Shown one piece after another: positions 42,019 to 54,085 of a stretch of DNA of 64,000 nucleotides. Below the pieces are notes generated by a model, which was not told the origin of the DNA, did not search any database, and saw only the letters and a program-made list of their open reading frames with translations. Source of the stretch: Arachis hypogaea. Lineage: Eukaryota; Streptophyta; Magnoliopsida; Fabales; Fabaceae. The stretch's first letter is position 1. The number at the start of each line of letters is the position of its first letter. A program made the translations under genes and the position numbers. The stretch is from the NCBI RefSeq assembly GCF_003086295.3, contig NC_092054.1:56831546-56895545 (forward strand), read 5' to 3'.

Positions 42019-43521
42019 GTGGGGAGGTCGTCCGACCGACCTCTATGGGTAACAACTTCCTTTTTCAACACCAAATTCTTAATTTTTGTTCTTGTTAGTT
42101 AGTTGTTGCATTGCATGATAGGTTGCATGCTAGTTAGAAATTGTACATATTTTACCACTTCTTTTTATGTTAGGACTACTTGGTTAGGGTGATGATTTCT
42201 TTTCCAAGAAACTGTTTTTAGGGCACCCTACCAATTTGAAAAAAAAAAATTTTGTGTTGAACTTGCTTGAAGAATGTATTTTGGAACATGGTTTTTGAGC
42301 TAAGAACACAAGCATGTGAGTTTTGAGCCCAATTGTGTGGTTACATCTTATAACCACTTATTTTCATTTTTGTGTGCATTGTTCTCTTTCTATGATTGTG
42401 ATCTTTGATTTGTTTGATTTGTTTGATTCTATATGTCCATTATTCCATGTATACATGCATTTATATGATTGAGGTCATCATTTCATTTAGCTCACTTACC
42501 CAATAGCCTACCTTTTATCAACCATTATTAGCCAAATTTGAGCCTATTTAATCCCTTTTGTTCTTAATGTTAGCACATCATTACACTTAAGCAAAAAATA
42601 ATAAATGTCCTTAATTTAGATATTTTATTAGCTTAGGCTAGTGAGAGTGTGTATCATTTAGGTATGGGAGACTTGGGACATTGGTTGAGGTAAAAGTGTG
42701 ATTTTTATTTTTGTTAAAAATATTGGGAATTGGGTACATATTCATGTACTATATGTAAAACCATATGCATTGATACGTTTGTATATACTTTAGAAAAAAA
42801 TGATGAAAAAAAAGAGATATAGAAAAAAAATAATATAGAAAAAGAAAAAAAAAGAGAGAAAAAGAAATAAAAAGGGGACAAAAATGCCCCAAGGTAAAGT
42901 TTAATAAAAATCAATGCATATGGAATGTGAATTAAAGAGAATGCATGAGTATGTGAAAAAGTGGGAATCATGGGTAGCTAGGTACTATATTAGAATTTTA
43001 TAGGTTGTTGTATGTGTTTAGTGAGAGCTTAGGCTAATCAAAGATACAAATTTCAAGCTCACTTGACCATATGCATCCCACCTTGACCCTAGCCCCATTA
43101 CAACCTATGAATAAGTCCTCATGATGAATGTATGCATGCATTGAATAATTGTTGATTGTTAGATGAAAAACAAATCATGGAAAGCATGATTGAAGAGAAC
43201 TGAGTGATCGACCCTATACACTAGAGCGACTAGAGCGGATACACTTCCGGTGAGGGTTCGATGCTCAATTCCTTGTTCCCGGCTTTCATGAGCTTTTCTT
43301 CTTGCAAGTCTATTTGAACTTCATTTTGATATTTGAATTGGTGGGATTCAAGAATCTTCATACTACTTAGCCCTACTTGATATATATTCTTGGAGATTGA
43401 TTTGCTTTTGACCAAGTAGGTAGAATCATCTTGCATTTAGTTGCATTCATATAGATAGGTGCATATAGTTTATTTGCATTGAATAAATGTTCATACCCTT
43501 TTCTTGTCCTTCTTTATTCTT
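42019..43521 (+). other. A2 3' non-coding region
   Basis: Related to C 35849-37215 and, on the other strand, F 18284-19925. A purine-rich AAAAAGAGA stretch lies at about 42795-42880. No gene is supported. Confidence 0.7.
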
Positions 43522-43558
43522 AGCATGAGGACATGCTTGGTTTAAGTGTGGAGAGATT
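43522..43558 (+). promoter_or_regulatory. Stem-loop and PPT-like tract before the A2 3' LTR
   Basis: AGCATG-AGGA-CATGCT (43522-43537), then TGGTTTAAGTGTGGAGAGATT and the LTR. The purine-rich GTGTGGAGAGA stretch is a better polypurine tract than that of B. Confidence 0.75.
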
Positions 43559-45257
43559 TGATAAACCCCGATTTTATGGTTTACCTTGTACTTAATTTGG
43601 GTAGTTTTATTAACTTTTCTCACATTTATTCAATGAATTAGCAAGATTTTGCAATTCTCCCTTGATTTGTGCTTAAATGTGAAAACATGCTTTTTAGCCC
43701 CTAAAATTGGTGATTTTAATTCACTTTAATTCTATTCGATGCATTGATCTGTTTGTTGAGTAATTTTAGGTTCATAAGGCAAGTATTGGATGGAAGAAGT
43801 GAAGAGAAAAGCATGCAAAGTGGGAGAACTCATGAAGAAATGAAGGAACCGTAAAGCTGTCAAGCCTGACCTCTTCGTACTCAAACGACCATAACTTGAG
43901 CTACAGAGGTCCAAATGAGGCAGTTCCAGTTGCGTTGGAAAGCTAACATCTGGCGCTTCGAAATGATATAAAATTTACCATATGTTATTTCTCATTCAGG
44001 GGCGCGAATGCGCCATGTACGCATGTGCGCCGATGCTGTCCGTGGCCCACTAAAGAGAAATCGCCCCCAGTGATTTCTGAAGTATTTTGGGCCCAATCCA
44101 ACTCATTTCTGATGCTATTGAACCCACGGATTGGAGGGAGAATGAACCAAGTAGTCATAGTTTAGTTTTCATCATATTTTAGGAGAGAATTCTAGAGAGA
44201 GAGGCTCTCTCATCTCTCTAGATTTAGGATAGAAATTAGGGTAGAGTTAGGTTAATCACTCTCAAATTTCTCTTTCAATTCTTGTTTTGATTTCAATTCT
44301 CTTTATATGTTAGTGTTCTATTGTCTTAATCTTCTTATTTTCTCTAGTCATTTTCTTATTTTGCTCTCTTTAATGTTGATGAACACTTGTTGGATCTTGT
44401 TTACATTTAATGAAATTTAATATTGATGTTCTTTTAATTTATGAGTTGGATTGTTGATTTACTTTTCTTGAAATTGGTAGTTGTTAGATTTTACTATTTC
44501 TTTCTCATTTATTATGCTTTCCTTTTATGCCTTCCAAGTGTTTGATAAAATTCTTGGTTGGGCTTTAGAGTAGATTTTGAGCATTCTTGGCTTGGAAAGA
44601 GTAATTGGGCAATCTTGAGTCATGAAAACCCAACTTATGTTGGTGATCTAGAGTTGTTAGCTAATATTATTTCCATTGACACTAATCTTTTGCTAATTTA
44701 ATTAGTAAGTTGATTAGTACTTTCGGATTGAGATTAGCTAGTCTTGTTAGACTTTCTCTCATGGAAGATAATATGATACCTTCTTCCAATGTTGGAGATG
44801 ACGTAATAAGATAAATTCTTGTTATTATTGTGGTATGATTGATTAATCTTGTTTGACTTTCTCCCTATTTGTTGGAGTTGACTAAATAAGATGAATTAAT
44901 CATTGCATGACTAGGATAAAAAGCCTATGATCTCAACACTTGCCATGAATGTCTCTCTTTATTAATTGCTTTCTTTAATTGCTCATTTTACTTTATTGTC
45001 ATTTAATTTCTTGCCCTCTTATCAATCAAAAACCCCCATTAATCTTCATAGCCAATAATTAGACACTTCATTGCAATTCTTTGTGAGACGACCCGGAGTC
45101 TAAATACTTCGGTTAATTTTTATTTGGGGTTTGTTAATTGTGACACAACTGAATTTTGATTGTGAGGATTGTTTGTTGGTGTAGAACTATACTTGCAATG
45201 AGAATTCATTCATTTTGTGTGAAATTCTATACTGACATAACAATTTTCTTTAAATCA
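43559..45257 (+). repeat. A2 3' LTR, 1699 bp
   Basis: TGATAAACCCCG to TTTAAATCA, followed by unrelated sequence, which fixes the LTR end exactly. The palindromic tract (about 43995-44035) has decayed relative to the 5' LTR. Confidence 0.92.
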
Positions 45258-45673
45258 GTTTTCAGTTGTGAATGCTTTGCGTTTTGTAATTCCACTTTAT
45301 GCGACTTGAGCTTTTTGTTCCTTTATCGGGCTTCTAGTATTACTACTTCTTTCTATATATATAGTATGGTATGAGCCTTAGAACTGTCGTGGCACTTTAT
45401 TATCTTTTGTTTTACAACTAGAGGTAAGGCTTAGGGTAATAGGATATTACAACGAGTGAGGGAGTTAAATTAATAAGTGCATAAATTTAAGAAGTTGAAT
45501 TTTATAATTTAGAGAAGATAAAAATATTTGGAATAGAAGACCAGACACTTATTTTAATGGTTTTGACCCAAAGTTTGGCTAAACGAACCAAAAATGTAAA
45601 CTGGTTGGATTGGATTCAAGCCTAAAATATAAAAGCTCCAATTAATGAACATTAACCCTCATTTTAGCACACA

Positions 45674-45676
<3 letters not shown>

Positions 45677-45705
<29 letters not shown>
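45677..45705. repeat. (GA)n microsatellite
   Basis: About 14 uninterrupted GA units. Confidence 0.95.
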
Positions 45706-45706
<1 letters not shown>

Positions 45707-47974
45707 CACTGGGTTTGAGAAGAGAAGAAGAAAACTCCCACTTAATACTATTCATCTTATTCTTCTTTGGGTCATATCTTGAGCTACAGAGCTCCAATTT
45801 GCGTGCCATTTGTTGCCATACAAAGCTCTCGGAAAGCTCTTCACTTCTAGCTAAACAAAGTGGTAAGAACGTTTTAATTTCTTGCCTAGTTCTATACCTT
45901 AACATATTTTGAGTTTTTGGCTATGGTGATTGAGTGAGTTTTGTGATTTTGGTTATTTACATGTCAACTAACATTAGAAAATTATTGGGTTTTTCCCCAA
46001 ATATTGTTGGATGAGGTAATCTACTTTGAAATTCTTGTGGTTTATTGAAATTGTGAACCTTAGTGTTAATTTGGATGTATTGTATGATATTAAAGTATAT
46101 ACATGTTGATTGGAGTTGATATTGGTGATTTGGATTGCTTGGAGTTAATTTTGGTGGCTGAGCATTGTTGAACTTGTTTAAGAATCAATTTGGTAATTTT
46201 GTGCTTGGGAGGGGCCAAGGTATGGTTTCAGTGTCCTTTAGTTAATATGTAATGTTACAAAAAACTTAGGCTAGTTGCCATAAGATAGGTTTGAATCGCA
46301 TGACTTGGTGGTTTGAATACGTGTAATCGTTAATATGTGTGATTAATTGAAGAAAGATTTGAAATGGTATGAAATGAAATGTGGTGTATAATGATGATGT
46401 TTGAGATTGAAGTTGATTATTGATGAGTATTGGTGAAATTTGGGCCGGAGGCCGTGACCGGGTAAGTCCGATAAGTATGATGTATTTGAATGTGTGAATA
46501 TGATATGTGTGATTGATCTTTAGTATAATACCATGAAATAATGATTGATGATATTTGTGAGTATGGCATTTAATATGGAAAAATGTTGTTGGAATTGGGA
46601 ATTATGGATTGATATAGATTGATGATGATCATTGATGATGATCATTGATGAGTATTTAGTGATAAATATTAGTATTGATGAGGATTGATAGAAATTGTGA
46701 ATATTGAATGAAGATTAAAATATGGAAGCAGTTGTATGATGATAATGTGGACTTAAGGATTTTGTTGAATGAGTGGAGAAAATGACAATTTGAATAATTA
46801 GGTATTGGAATTATTGGAAAGTAATTGAGGAATGGTTGGTAATGTGAATTAGTGTTTTGATATTAATTTTGGTTATGGTTGATTTGGTTTGGTTTAGAGT
46901 TTTGGAAAAACTAGAGGACTTTGTAAATTTTGGATAAAAGCTTATTTTTGACCAACTTTAACGGGTCATAATTTAGCTTCTAGACCCCTAAATTTTGTGA
47001 AACTTTTTTGAATGAAAATTGGGTACGTAAAGTTTATGCTGTTCGAAGAACGGGCTGAAAATTATTTTTAACGAAGAAGTTATGCGCTTTCGAAGTTTAG
47101 GGTTAAAAAGTGAATTTTGCAGAAGTTGCAAAATTTTGAGGTCATGTGCATACACATGATAGGCGTTACAGGAATGAAAGAGGCTTGTGCGAGTGTTGTG
47201 CACATACCATGTATATGCACAAAAGTAAGGTCATGTGTATGCATGACTCATGCGTACACACGACTTGCATTCTCAGAACCAAATGTTTTTCGTGCGCGTA
47301 TCATGTGCACGCACAGAAGGGGATTCACGCGTGCGCACGAGGCATGCGCACGCATGAATGTCCTACTTTGATGAAAGTATTTATTTTAACTGCTTTTGCC
47401 TATCTACTCCGCTTTTTTACCTCTCTAACCCCTCTTTATGATCCCCCTAGCTAATGTTTAGGCTTTGGGACGAGCGAAAAAATACTGAGTAAATAAGAAT
47501 GGACTTTTTATTTTTGTTATGGGTTTAGAAACGGTGACCTAAGCTTGGGATGTTTTGTGGTTGGGTTAACTTGAGTGGATTGACAGAGTGGTGTATTGAT
47601 GGTAATTGAGAAATGAAAATGAATAATGAATTATGAAAGATTGAGAATGATGAATTATAAAAGATTGGGAGAGATGAATTTTAAAATATGCAGAATGATG
47701 ATTTGGGAAAAAAAAGTTAATGATGATTTATGAAATATTGAGAATGTTGATGATTTGTTATACACCTGGCAAGGATGGTTGTTAATCCTGCTTGTCGAGG
47801 TTGAGACTCATGAGATTATTAGTAAGTTGCTATGCGCCTAGCAAAGATGGTGGTGAATCTCGCTTGTCGAGGTTGCGGCACCAGTTAGGAGATGTGGCAG
47901 TCTCCCGCCTATGTTGAGATGTGAGGACTGAGGTAGTCTCCCGCTAGCATAACCTTTCATGCTATAAGTGTGAA

Positions 47975-48145
47975 CTCCGGCACTATAACCCAAAAGAGTG
48001 AGCCGAGCACTATATTCCAGGGATGCGTAGAAAAGTGAACTGGGTACTATATCCCAGAGTTAAAATTGAGCTAGGCACTATATCCCAGGGAGCACATAAA
48101 AGTGAATTGGGCACTATATTTCAGGGGTGCACAAAGTGAGCCGGG
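47975..48145. repeat. Hairpin units with ACTATAT core, copy 2
   Basis: Four to five units of about 40 bp. CTGGG-TACTATAT-CCCAG near 48036 is a perfect hairpin; neighbouring units are partial. Arms differ from those at 949-1075 while the core is kept. Confidence 0.6.
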
Positions 48146-49698
48146 TGATGAGTCCATATTTGTTGATAATTTTTGGCTTGATTTGAATGGATTTCATCAT
48201 ATAAACTCACACTTAAGCACCAAAATAGCATACTTTTATATTTCATCCCTAAATTGAGCTTAAATGTGAAAACATGTGTTTTTGTGCTTAAATTAGTGAT
48301 TTTAATTCTACTTTTATGCCATTCGATGCCGTGATATATGTTGTGAGTGATTTCAGGTCATTTAGGCAAGAGTAGCTAGGCAAAAGTGGAAGAAAGTATG
48401 TACAAGGGAGAACACATGAAGAAAATAAGGAAAAGCACACACAGTCAAGTGTGCATGCACACAAGAATCTGTGCGTGCGCACAAGAAAGAATTAGCATGT
48501 GTGCGTGTCCACAACTCTCTGTGCGTACACAAGGTCCCTGCATGTGGTTTCATTAATGAAACACGTGATCTGTGATTTTTGGAGCTTTTGGCCCAATTTT
48601 AGAAGGCTAGATGCTGAATTGAAGTGCTATATGAAGGGTATATCAACACATATGAAGGCATTAGTTATTATTAGCTTTCATTAGGTTTTAGTTTGAGTTG
48701 TTTTCCTTAGTTTGAAAGTATCCTTAGGAGGAGGAGTAGTGTAGATAGCAATTTCTCTCCTAGGATTTTGATTGTAGCATTTTATAGCAAGTTTGATCTT
48801 GGATTTTGCTTCCTTAATTATAAGTACTCTCCATTTCCTCTTTAATTACATCATCTTTACTTTCATTTCCTTTTGGTTCAAGCACTTTGTTAATATTTGC
48901 AATTTTAAGTTCTTGAAGTTTTGATTGATGAATTTCATGTTTTATGCTTTATACATGCTTGATTGCTTGTTTATAGTTGGAATTGTGAATAGTTTGGTTA
49001 TAGTTTGCATTTTCCTTTACAATTTCTCATGTTTTGCTTTTATGCCCACAAGGTGTTTGTGAAAATGCCAATTATGGATTTTGAGTAGTTTTTGAAATTT
49101 GGCTTGGGGTTTGAGTTCCTAGGATACTAGAGTCATGATGTCCGACATTTAGTGGTAATTCTTGGGTAGTTAGTTGACTCTTGTTTCCATTGAAGCTAGC
49201 TTTTTACCAATTAATTTGGTAAGTTAGCTAGGACTTATGGATCAAGGTCAATTATGCTTGCTTGACCTACTCCTCAATATTAGGGGTTAACTAAGCAAGA
49301 TTGACTCATCATATTTATCATAGTTGTGGTTATGACGATGATAGGATTCGTTGGATTCTCATTCCTAAGTCAAGGCTCTTTTATGCATTTTAGCATTTTG
49401 ACTAAGTTTTGATCTTATTTCCCTTTTAATTTCATTAACTCCCAATTTTGATCATTTGTTAGTTCTTTTAATCTTTTGTTCTTTGATTGCAAAAATCCCT
49501 TTTCCTCACAACCGAAAGTGTGATACTTCAATTGCATTCCTAGAGAGAAAGACCCGAGGTTTCATTACTCTCGATTAATTGTTTTGTATTGGAAAAAATC
49601 AAACTTTGATTTGAGAGGATTGCTTGTCGGTCTAGGCTATGCTTGCAACGAACTGATTCTTATTTTGAGTAATTCTAGATCGACAATAATTCCCTTCA
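48146..49698 (+). repeat. LTR D, lone Athila-type LTR, about 1.55 kb
   Basis: Starts TGATGAGTCCAT and probably ends CCCTTCA at 49698. Its plan matches A, C and F LTRs: similar early blocks (AAAACATGTGTTTTTGTGC; GATGCCGTGATATATG), a palindromic tract (48449-48535: GTGTGCATGCACAC, GTGCGTGCGCAC), then AAGACCCGAGG near 49548. No primer site follows; Tat pol coding sequence begins immediately. No target duplication is seen, so this is a recombined rather than a simple solo LTR. The 3' end is inferred. Confidence 0.7.
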
Positions 49699-51620
49699 AA
49701 AGAATTACTGGTACAATTCTTACGAGATAATGTCGATCTATTCGCATGGAAAGCCGCAGACATGCCAGGCATAGACCCCAAGCTAATGTGCCACAAGTTG
49801 GCGGTCTATCCATGATCTCGGCCGGTATAGCAAAGACGAAGAAAACTTGGGCTAGAGCGATCCCAAACTATGGAAGAACAGGTACAAGCATTACTGGAGG
49901 CAAGATTCATAAGAGAGGTCAAGTACCCACTATGGCTAGCCAACGTCGTCTTGGTGAGAAAATCAAATGGGAAGTGGCGAATGTGCACCGATTACACCAA
50001 TCTCAACAAAGCCTGCCCAAAAGATCCTTACCCACTCCTAAGTATCGACGCTCTGGTCGATGCTTTCTCTGGATATAGATACCTCTCGTTTACGGACGCA
50101 TACTTGGGATACAACCAAATCCTTATGTATCCACCAGATCAAGAAAAGACCTCGTTTTTAACGCCAAAAGCGAACTACTGCTACATTGTGATGCCTTTCG
50201 GTCTCAAGAATGCGGGAGCTACTTATCAAAGGCTAATGAATAAAGTCTTCTCAGATCACATCAGAAAAATCATGGAAGTCTATGTAGACGACATGTTGAT
50301 AAATACACAAAGTGAAGAGACATTATTATCCGACCTGGCTCAAGTGTTTGACACTATAAGGAAGCATGACATGCGACTCAATCCCGCAAAATGCACCTTT
50401 GCAGTAGAAGCGGGCAAATTTTTAGGTTTCATGCTCACACAAAGAGGAATTGAAGCAAATCCGGATAAATGTCGAGCCATACTCAACATGAAAAGCCCAA
50501 CCTGTGTCAAAGAAGTACAGCAACTCAACGGGAGATTGGCCGCCCTATCCAGGTTCTTAGCAGGATCAGCGATAAGATCTCTCCCCTTCTATGCTACTTT
50601 AAGGAAAGGAAAGCAGTTCGAATGGACAACAGAATGTGAACAAGCCTTCCAAGACTTCAAGGATTTCTTGGGACGGCCACCTATCCTATCTCGGCCACGA
50701 AAAGGAGAACCGCTCATATTATATCTTGCAGTAGAAAGCCGGGCAATAGCCTCAGCACTAGTCAGAGAAGACGAAAGTGGGCAACAACCCGTCTACTTTA
50801 TTAGTAAAGCGCTATAGGGATCCGAGTTGAACTACCAGAAAATAGAAAAGTTTGCCTATACTCTCGTTCTAACATCTCGACGACTTCGCCCATACTTCCA
50901 GGCTCACACCATTAAGGTTCGAACTAACCAGCCCATAAAAGGAATATTGCAGAAAACAGATTTAGCAGGTAGAATTTTACAATGGGTAGTCGAGTTATCC
51001 GAGTTCGACCTCCAATATGAAGCTCAGACGACCATCAAATTACAGTATCTGGCCGACTTCATCGCAGAATTCACAGATGCCCCGAAAATCCCCACAAAAT
51101 GGAATCTCTATGTGGACGGTTCTTCAAATAAGACTGGAAGCGGCGCAGGTGTGATAATAGAAAGCAACCAAGGAACCCAAGTTGAGCTGTCCCTTAAATT
51201 CGGGTTCCTGGCCTCAAACAATCAGGCGGAATATGAAGCGTTATTAGCTGGTTTGAAACTGGCTAAAGAGGTTGGAGCTCAAAAACTCAACATTTACAGC
51301 GATTCACAAGTAGTCACCTCACAGATAACAGGGAGCTACCAAACCAAAGATCCCACCATGAAAAAGTATTTGGATAAAACCAAGGAACAGCTTGGATAAC
51401 TCGGGGAATATAAGATCTGCCACATACCCCACGAACAAAATGCCCGAGCTGACGCACTCTCGAAACTAGCCAGCACCAAACCAGGGGGCAATAATAGAAG
51501 CCTCATCCAGGAAATGCTACAGAACCCGTCAATCTTGGAAGAGGAAAAAGTCCTAGCCGTAACAAGTCAGGACCAAGGATGGATGATCCCCATAATTAAC
51601 TACCTCAAAACAGAAACACT
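49699..51620 (+). pseudogene. pol: Pol fragment of H: reverse transcriptase, RNase H, second RNase H
   Basis: One frame throughout, interrupted by in-frame stops (TGA and TAG near 49812-49829, TAG 50815-50817, TAA 51397-51399). It begins upstream of reverse transcriptase with FAWKAADMPGIDP. RT motifs include WRMCTDYTNLNKACPKD, MPFGLKNAGATYQRLMN and YVDDML (about 50284). The first RNase H follows (residues near QPVYFISKAL and LNYQKIEKFAY). A second, archaeal-type RNase H starts at about 51100 with WNLYVDGSS, NQAEYEALLAG and IYSDSQVV, then NARADALSKLA. The two RNase H domains in tandem are diagnostic of Tat elements. The frame is cut by the E insertion at 51621. Confidence 0.9.
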
Positions 51621-52014
51621 TGATGACAAGTCATCTTAACCTAGTTTCACTTGTCTTTTTCTTTGTTTTTATTAGGTTTTATGCACTTTCTTGCATTCTA
51701 AGTAAGTAATTTGGAATGGAAATACTTGACTTCTTTGAATCAAACAACCACTATTTAATTGAGGCTAAATCATAAGGTTTAAGCTAAATTTAATTGATTT
51801 TTTAATGATTTGTAAACCTTGTGAATTTGGTGATACTTTGATTGGTTGTTTTGATTATTTGTAGGTGAAGAAAAGAAGAAAATAAGAAAGCGTTGCTTAA
51901 GAAGCGTGCCCAAGGAAAGAAAAAACGTGGCAAAAAAATCAAAGAAGAGTGAAAGCTAAGTTGAGAAAGCAAACTGAGCTTCACAAGGACAAATGGGAGA
52001 AAGCAAGGCACCAA

Positions 52015-52917
52015 GCTCAGTTTAATTAGTTAACTGAGCACTAAAAAAAGCAAGGAAACAACATAAGGCTCAATTCACTAATTGAGCTTTATCGGGGGCT
52101 CTAAAAAATTAATTCAAGCAAAATTCCAAGGAATGAAGCCACCAAGTTTCGAACTCATGACCCAAGGGAATCAAGGAACGCTCCTTGCAAGGAAAATAAG
52201 GAAAAATGGGCCAAAAAGCCTTCCCCAAGGTTCGAACACGGAACCTCACGCTACCTAACTTGCAAGGAAAATTAGCCAAAAAGCATTCACCAAGACTTGA
52301 ACCTTGCACCTGACGGATGACGAGAAGGCACTACTCTAAGGAGGCAAAGGCGCTCAATTGCTTTACTTAACTGAGCGCTACGTTATATTGCTAGGCATAA
52401 GGAAAATTGGCTCCACAAATTGCATTCAGTAGGATTCGAACTTGGGAGCCTCTCACTTGCAAGGAAGGAGCGCTACTCTTGGTGAAAGGAAAATGAGCCA
52501 AGATGGCTCCCCCAAGGTTCGAACCTGGAGCTTCCTTCTACAAGCACTCCTTACACTCCACTCTTCCAAGGGAATTTGTATCCATTTGCTCCCACCAGGA
52601 GTTGAACCTGGGACCTTGAAGACAAAAGCAAGGCGCCACAAGGGGAGCTCAGTTGGTTTTCCCAACTGAGCGCTACTTCCCCCCTTCTCCCCCACAATTT
52701 GACACGGCCAAGCACAATTTTGCACACCAAGGGGGGCTTTGATGCGCACCATGACACGCAACAAGGAGCAAGTCTAGCGCACACTTGACACGGCCTAGAG
52801 CTCAGTTCAAAATTCTAACTGAGCTCTAGTGTCACGCACTCAACCAAGGCTGGAACACACGCACCAAATGACACGGGCAGCACACTTGAGTGCTCAGTTG
52901 GTTTTTCCAACTGAGCT
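52015..52917. repeat. Inverted-repeat array with GCTCAGTT/AACTGAGC arms
   Basis: Units at 52015-52039, 52068-52086, 52351-52377, 52647-52671, 52798-52826 and 52892-52917. Arms are conserved and loops vary in length and sequence. One unit has GCTCAATT/AATTGAGC, a compensated change. Confidence 0.85.
52590..52680 (-). other. tRNA-like fold on the minus strand of E LTR
   Basis: Read on the minus strand: TAGCGCTCAGTTGG (D-arm/A-box-like), then CCTTG-CTTTTGTCTT-CAAGG (anticodon-arm-like), then CCAGG-TTCAACT-CCTGG (perfect T-arm with B-box-like GGTTCAACTCC). The acceptor stem is poor. Similar T-arm words occur at 52146, 52229, 52293, 52432 and 52514. The one at 52432 is preceded by AGCGCTC...TTGCA...GAGAGGC, reminiscent of tRNA-Ala. 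These are degenerate; none looks functional. Confidence 0.5.
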
Positions 52918-53028
52918 TACCCCTGGGAGATGTATTTGGGCTGAAAATGGAATTAAAAATCCAACTTAATTCATTTCTTCACCAAATCAAAAGCCCATCC
53001 AAATTCCAAAATCCAAGAATAGAAAGTG

Positions 53029-53036
53029 TATAAATA
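53029..53036 (+). promoter_or_regulatory. TATA box of LTR E
   Basis: TATAAATA in GTGTATAAATAGGAG, preceded by an AAAGCCCATCC site. Confidence 0.65.
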
Positions 53037-53974
53037 GGAGTTAGTTTGATGTAATTAGGACCTTTTGACACTTCTAGACTTTACTTTGAATTTTCCTTTT
53101 AATTGTTATTTTCATTTTTGAGTTTTTTACTTTTGAATTTAGATTTCTGAGAACTTGGAAGGAGAATTGATCTCTCTTCTTCTCGGTTCTTGCTTGAGCA
53201 CTCTTTTATTTTCTTGCTTTGGATCTTGGGTGGAGAATTGAAGAACTTCTATTTCAATCTCTCCTTGAGATCTTGTTTAATTTTTCTGCATAATTGAATT
53301 CCAATTTCCATTTACTGCTTCATCTTCTACTCTTTCTGCAATTTACTTTTCAGTTTCTTTTGCAATTGTTCTTGTTGGATCAAGGAAGGATTTGAGATCT
53401 AGGCTTGTTATCTAGTCTCTTCCACTCCTGAGATCTTCAACCTCTTTTACTTTGCTACAAATTAAGCATTGCTTTCTCTGTTTTTAAATTCTCAAAGCAT
53501 TTTACTCTTCTGTTTAAGATCTACTTCACTGCAATTCAATTTTCTCTTTTATGTTTAATGCAATTTACTTGTTCTTGTTTAATTTCTGCAATCCCAACTC
53601 CCAATCCTTTTTACAATTCAAGCAATTTACGTTTCTTGCACTTTAAGCTTCAGCCATTTATATTACTTGCAATCTAAGTTTCTGCAATTTAATTTACTTG
53701 CACTTTAAGATTCAGCTTCTTTACTTCCTTTGCTCTTTAATTTACTGCAATTTCCCCTTCTCCCTTTACAATTTGTGCAATTTAGTTTCTGTCAAATACA
53801 AACCACTCAACCAACACTTGATTCGCTTGACTAAATCAACCACTAAACTAAAGTTGCTCAATCCTTCAATCCCCGTGGGATCGACCTCACTCATGTGAGT
53901 TATTATTACTTGATGCGACCCGGTACACTTGACGGTGAGTTTTGTGTTGGATCGTTTTTCACACATCAAGTTTT

Positions 53975-53992
53975 TGGCGCCGTTGCCGGGGA
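53975..53992 (+). promoter_or_regulatory. E primer binding site, tRNA-Asp type
   Basis: TGGCGCCGTTGCCGGGGA, exact, six bases after the LTR. Confidence 0.94.
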
Positions 53993-54085
53993 TTGATTAG
54001 ATTGACAATGATTAAGTGAAGTGGAGATCTAGATTAAGCACTTTTTCTTTTCTGCTTCTTTAATTTTTGACTAACACACTAACCG

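Larger units (their letters stand above)
37245..45257 (+). mobile_element. A2: two-LTR non-autonomous Athila-type element, 8.0 kb
   Basis: 5' LTR (37245-38950), primer site (38954-38971), leader, ORF-N (39100-40672), GC-rich array (40938-41347), ORF3 remnant (41870-42018), stem-loops and 3' LTR (43559-45257). No gag-pol domain is present. Flanking bases (GTACT left, GTTTT right) do not form a target duplication, so one side has been rearranged since insertion or the element is a recombinant. Sister copy of A1. Confidence 0.9.
45258..48145 (+). repeat. Decayed LTR-like remnant, family I (copy 2)
   Basis: 46850-48145 aligns with 100-1130. It contains a (GA)n microsatellite (45677-45705), a local duplication of ATGATGATCATTG near 46620-46650, palindromic TGTGCATGCAC-type words (47140-47358) and the ACTATAT hairpin units (47975-48145). 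No coding sequence or primer site was found. It stops at the start of LTR D. Confidence 0.55.
51621..53968 (+). repeat. LTR of E, 2348 bp, with tRNA-like and palindromic modules
   Basis: Begins TGATGACAAGTC and ends TTTCACACATCA. A TATAAATA box lies at 53029-53036, so most of the LTR (about 1.4 kb) is upstream U3. That part holds six inverted-repeat units of GCTCAGTT/AACTGAGC type (52015-52917) and six T-arm-like words (52146-52611). The end shows GGGATCGACCTCACTCATGTG and GATGCGACCC, comparable to other LTRs here. Confidence 0.82.
51621..54080 (+). mobile_element. E: LTR plus primer site and a short leader, no interior
   Basis: A 2.35 kb LTR (51621-53968), spacer, tRNA-Asp primer site and about 80-110 bp of leader, after which Tat integrase coding resumes (about 54086). 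There is no second LTR. ACACT occurs at both borders (51616-51620 and 54076-54080), but the right border is not an LTR end, so it may be chance. The likeliest history is an Athila-type insertion that lost its interior and 3' LTR by deletion. Confidence 0.72.

Noticed and set aside
51616..54080. ACACT as a true target duplication of E
   Set aside because: The right border is not an LTR end and the match was found by looking for it; kept only as a weak hint.
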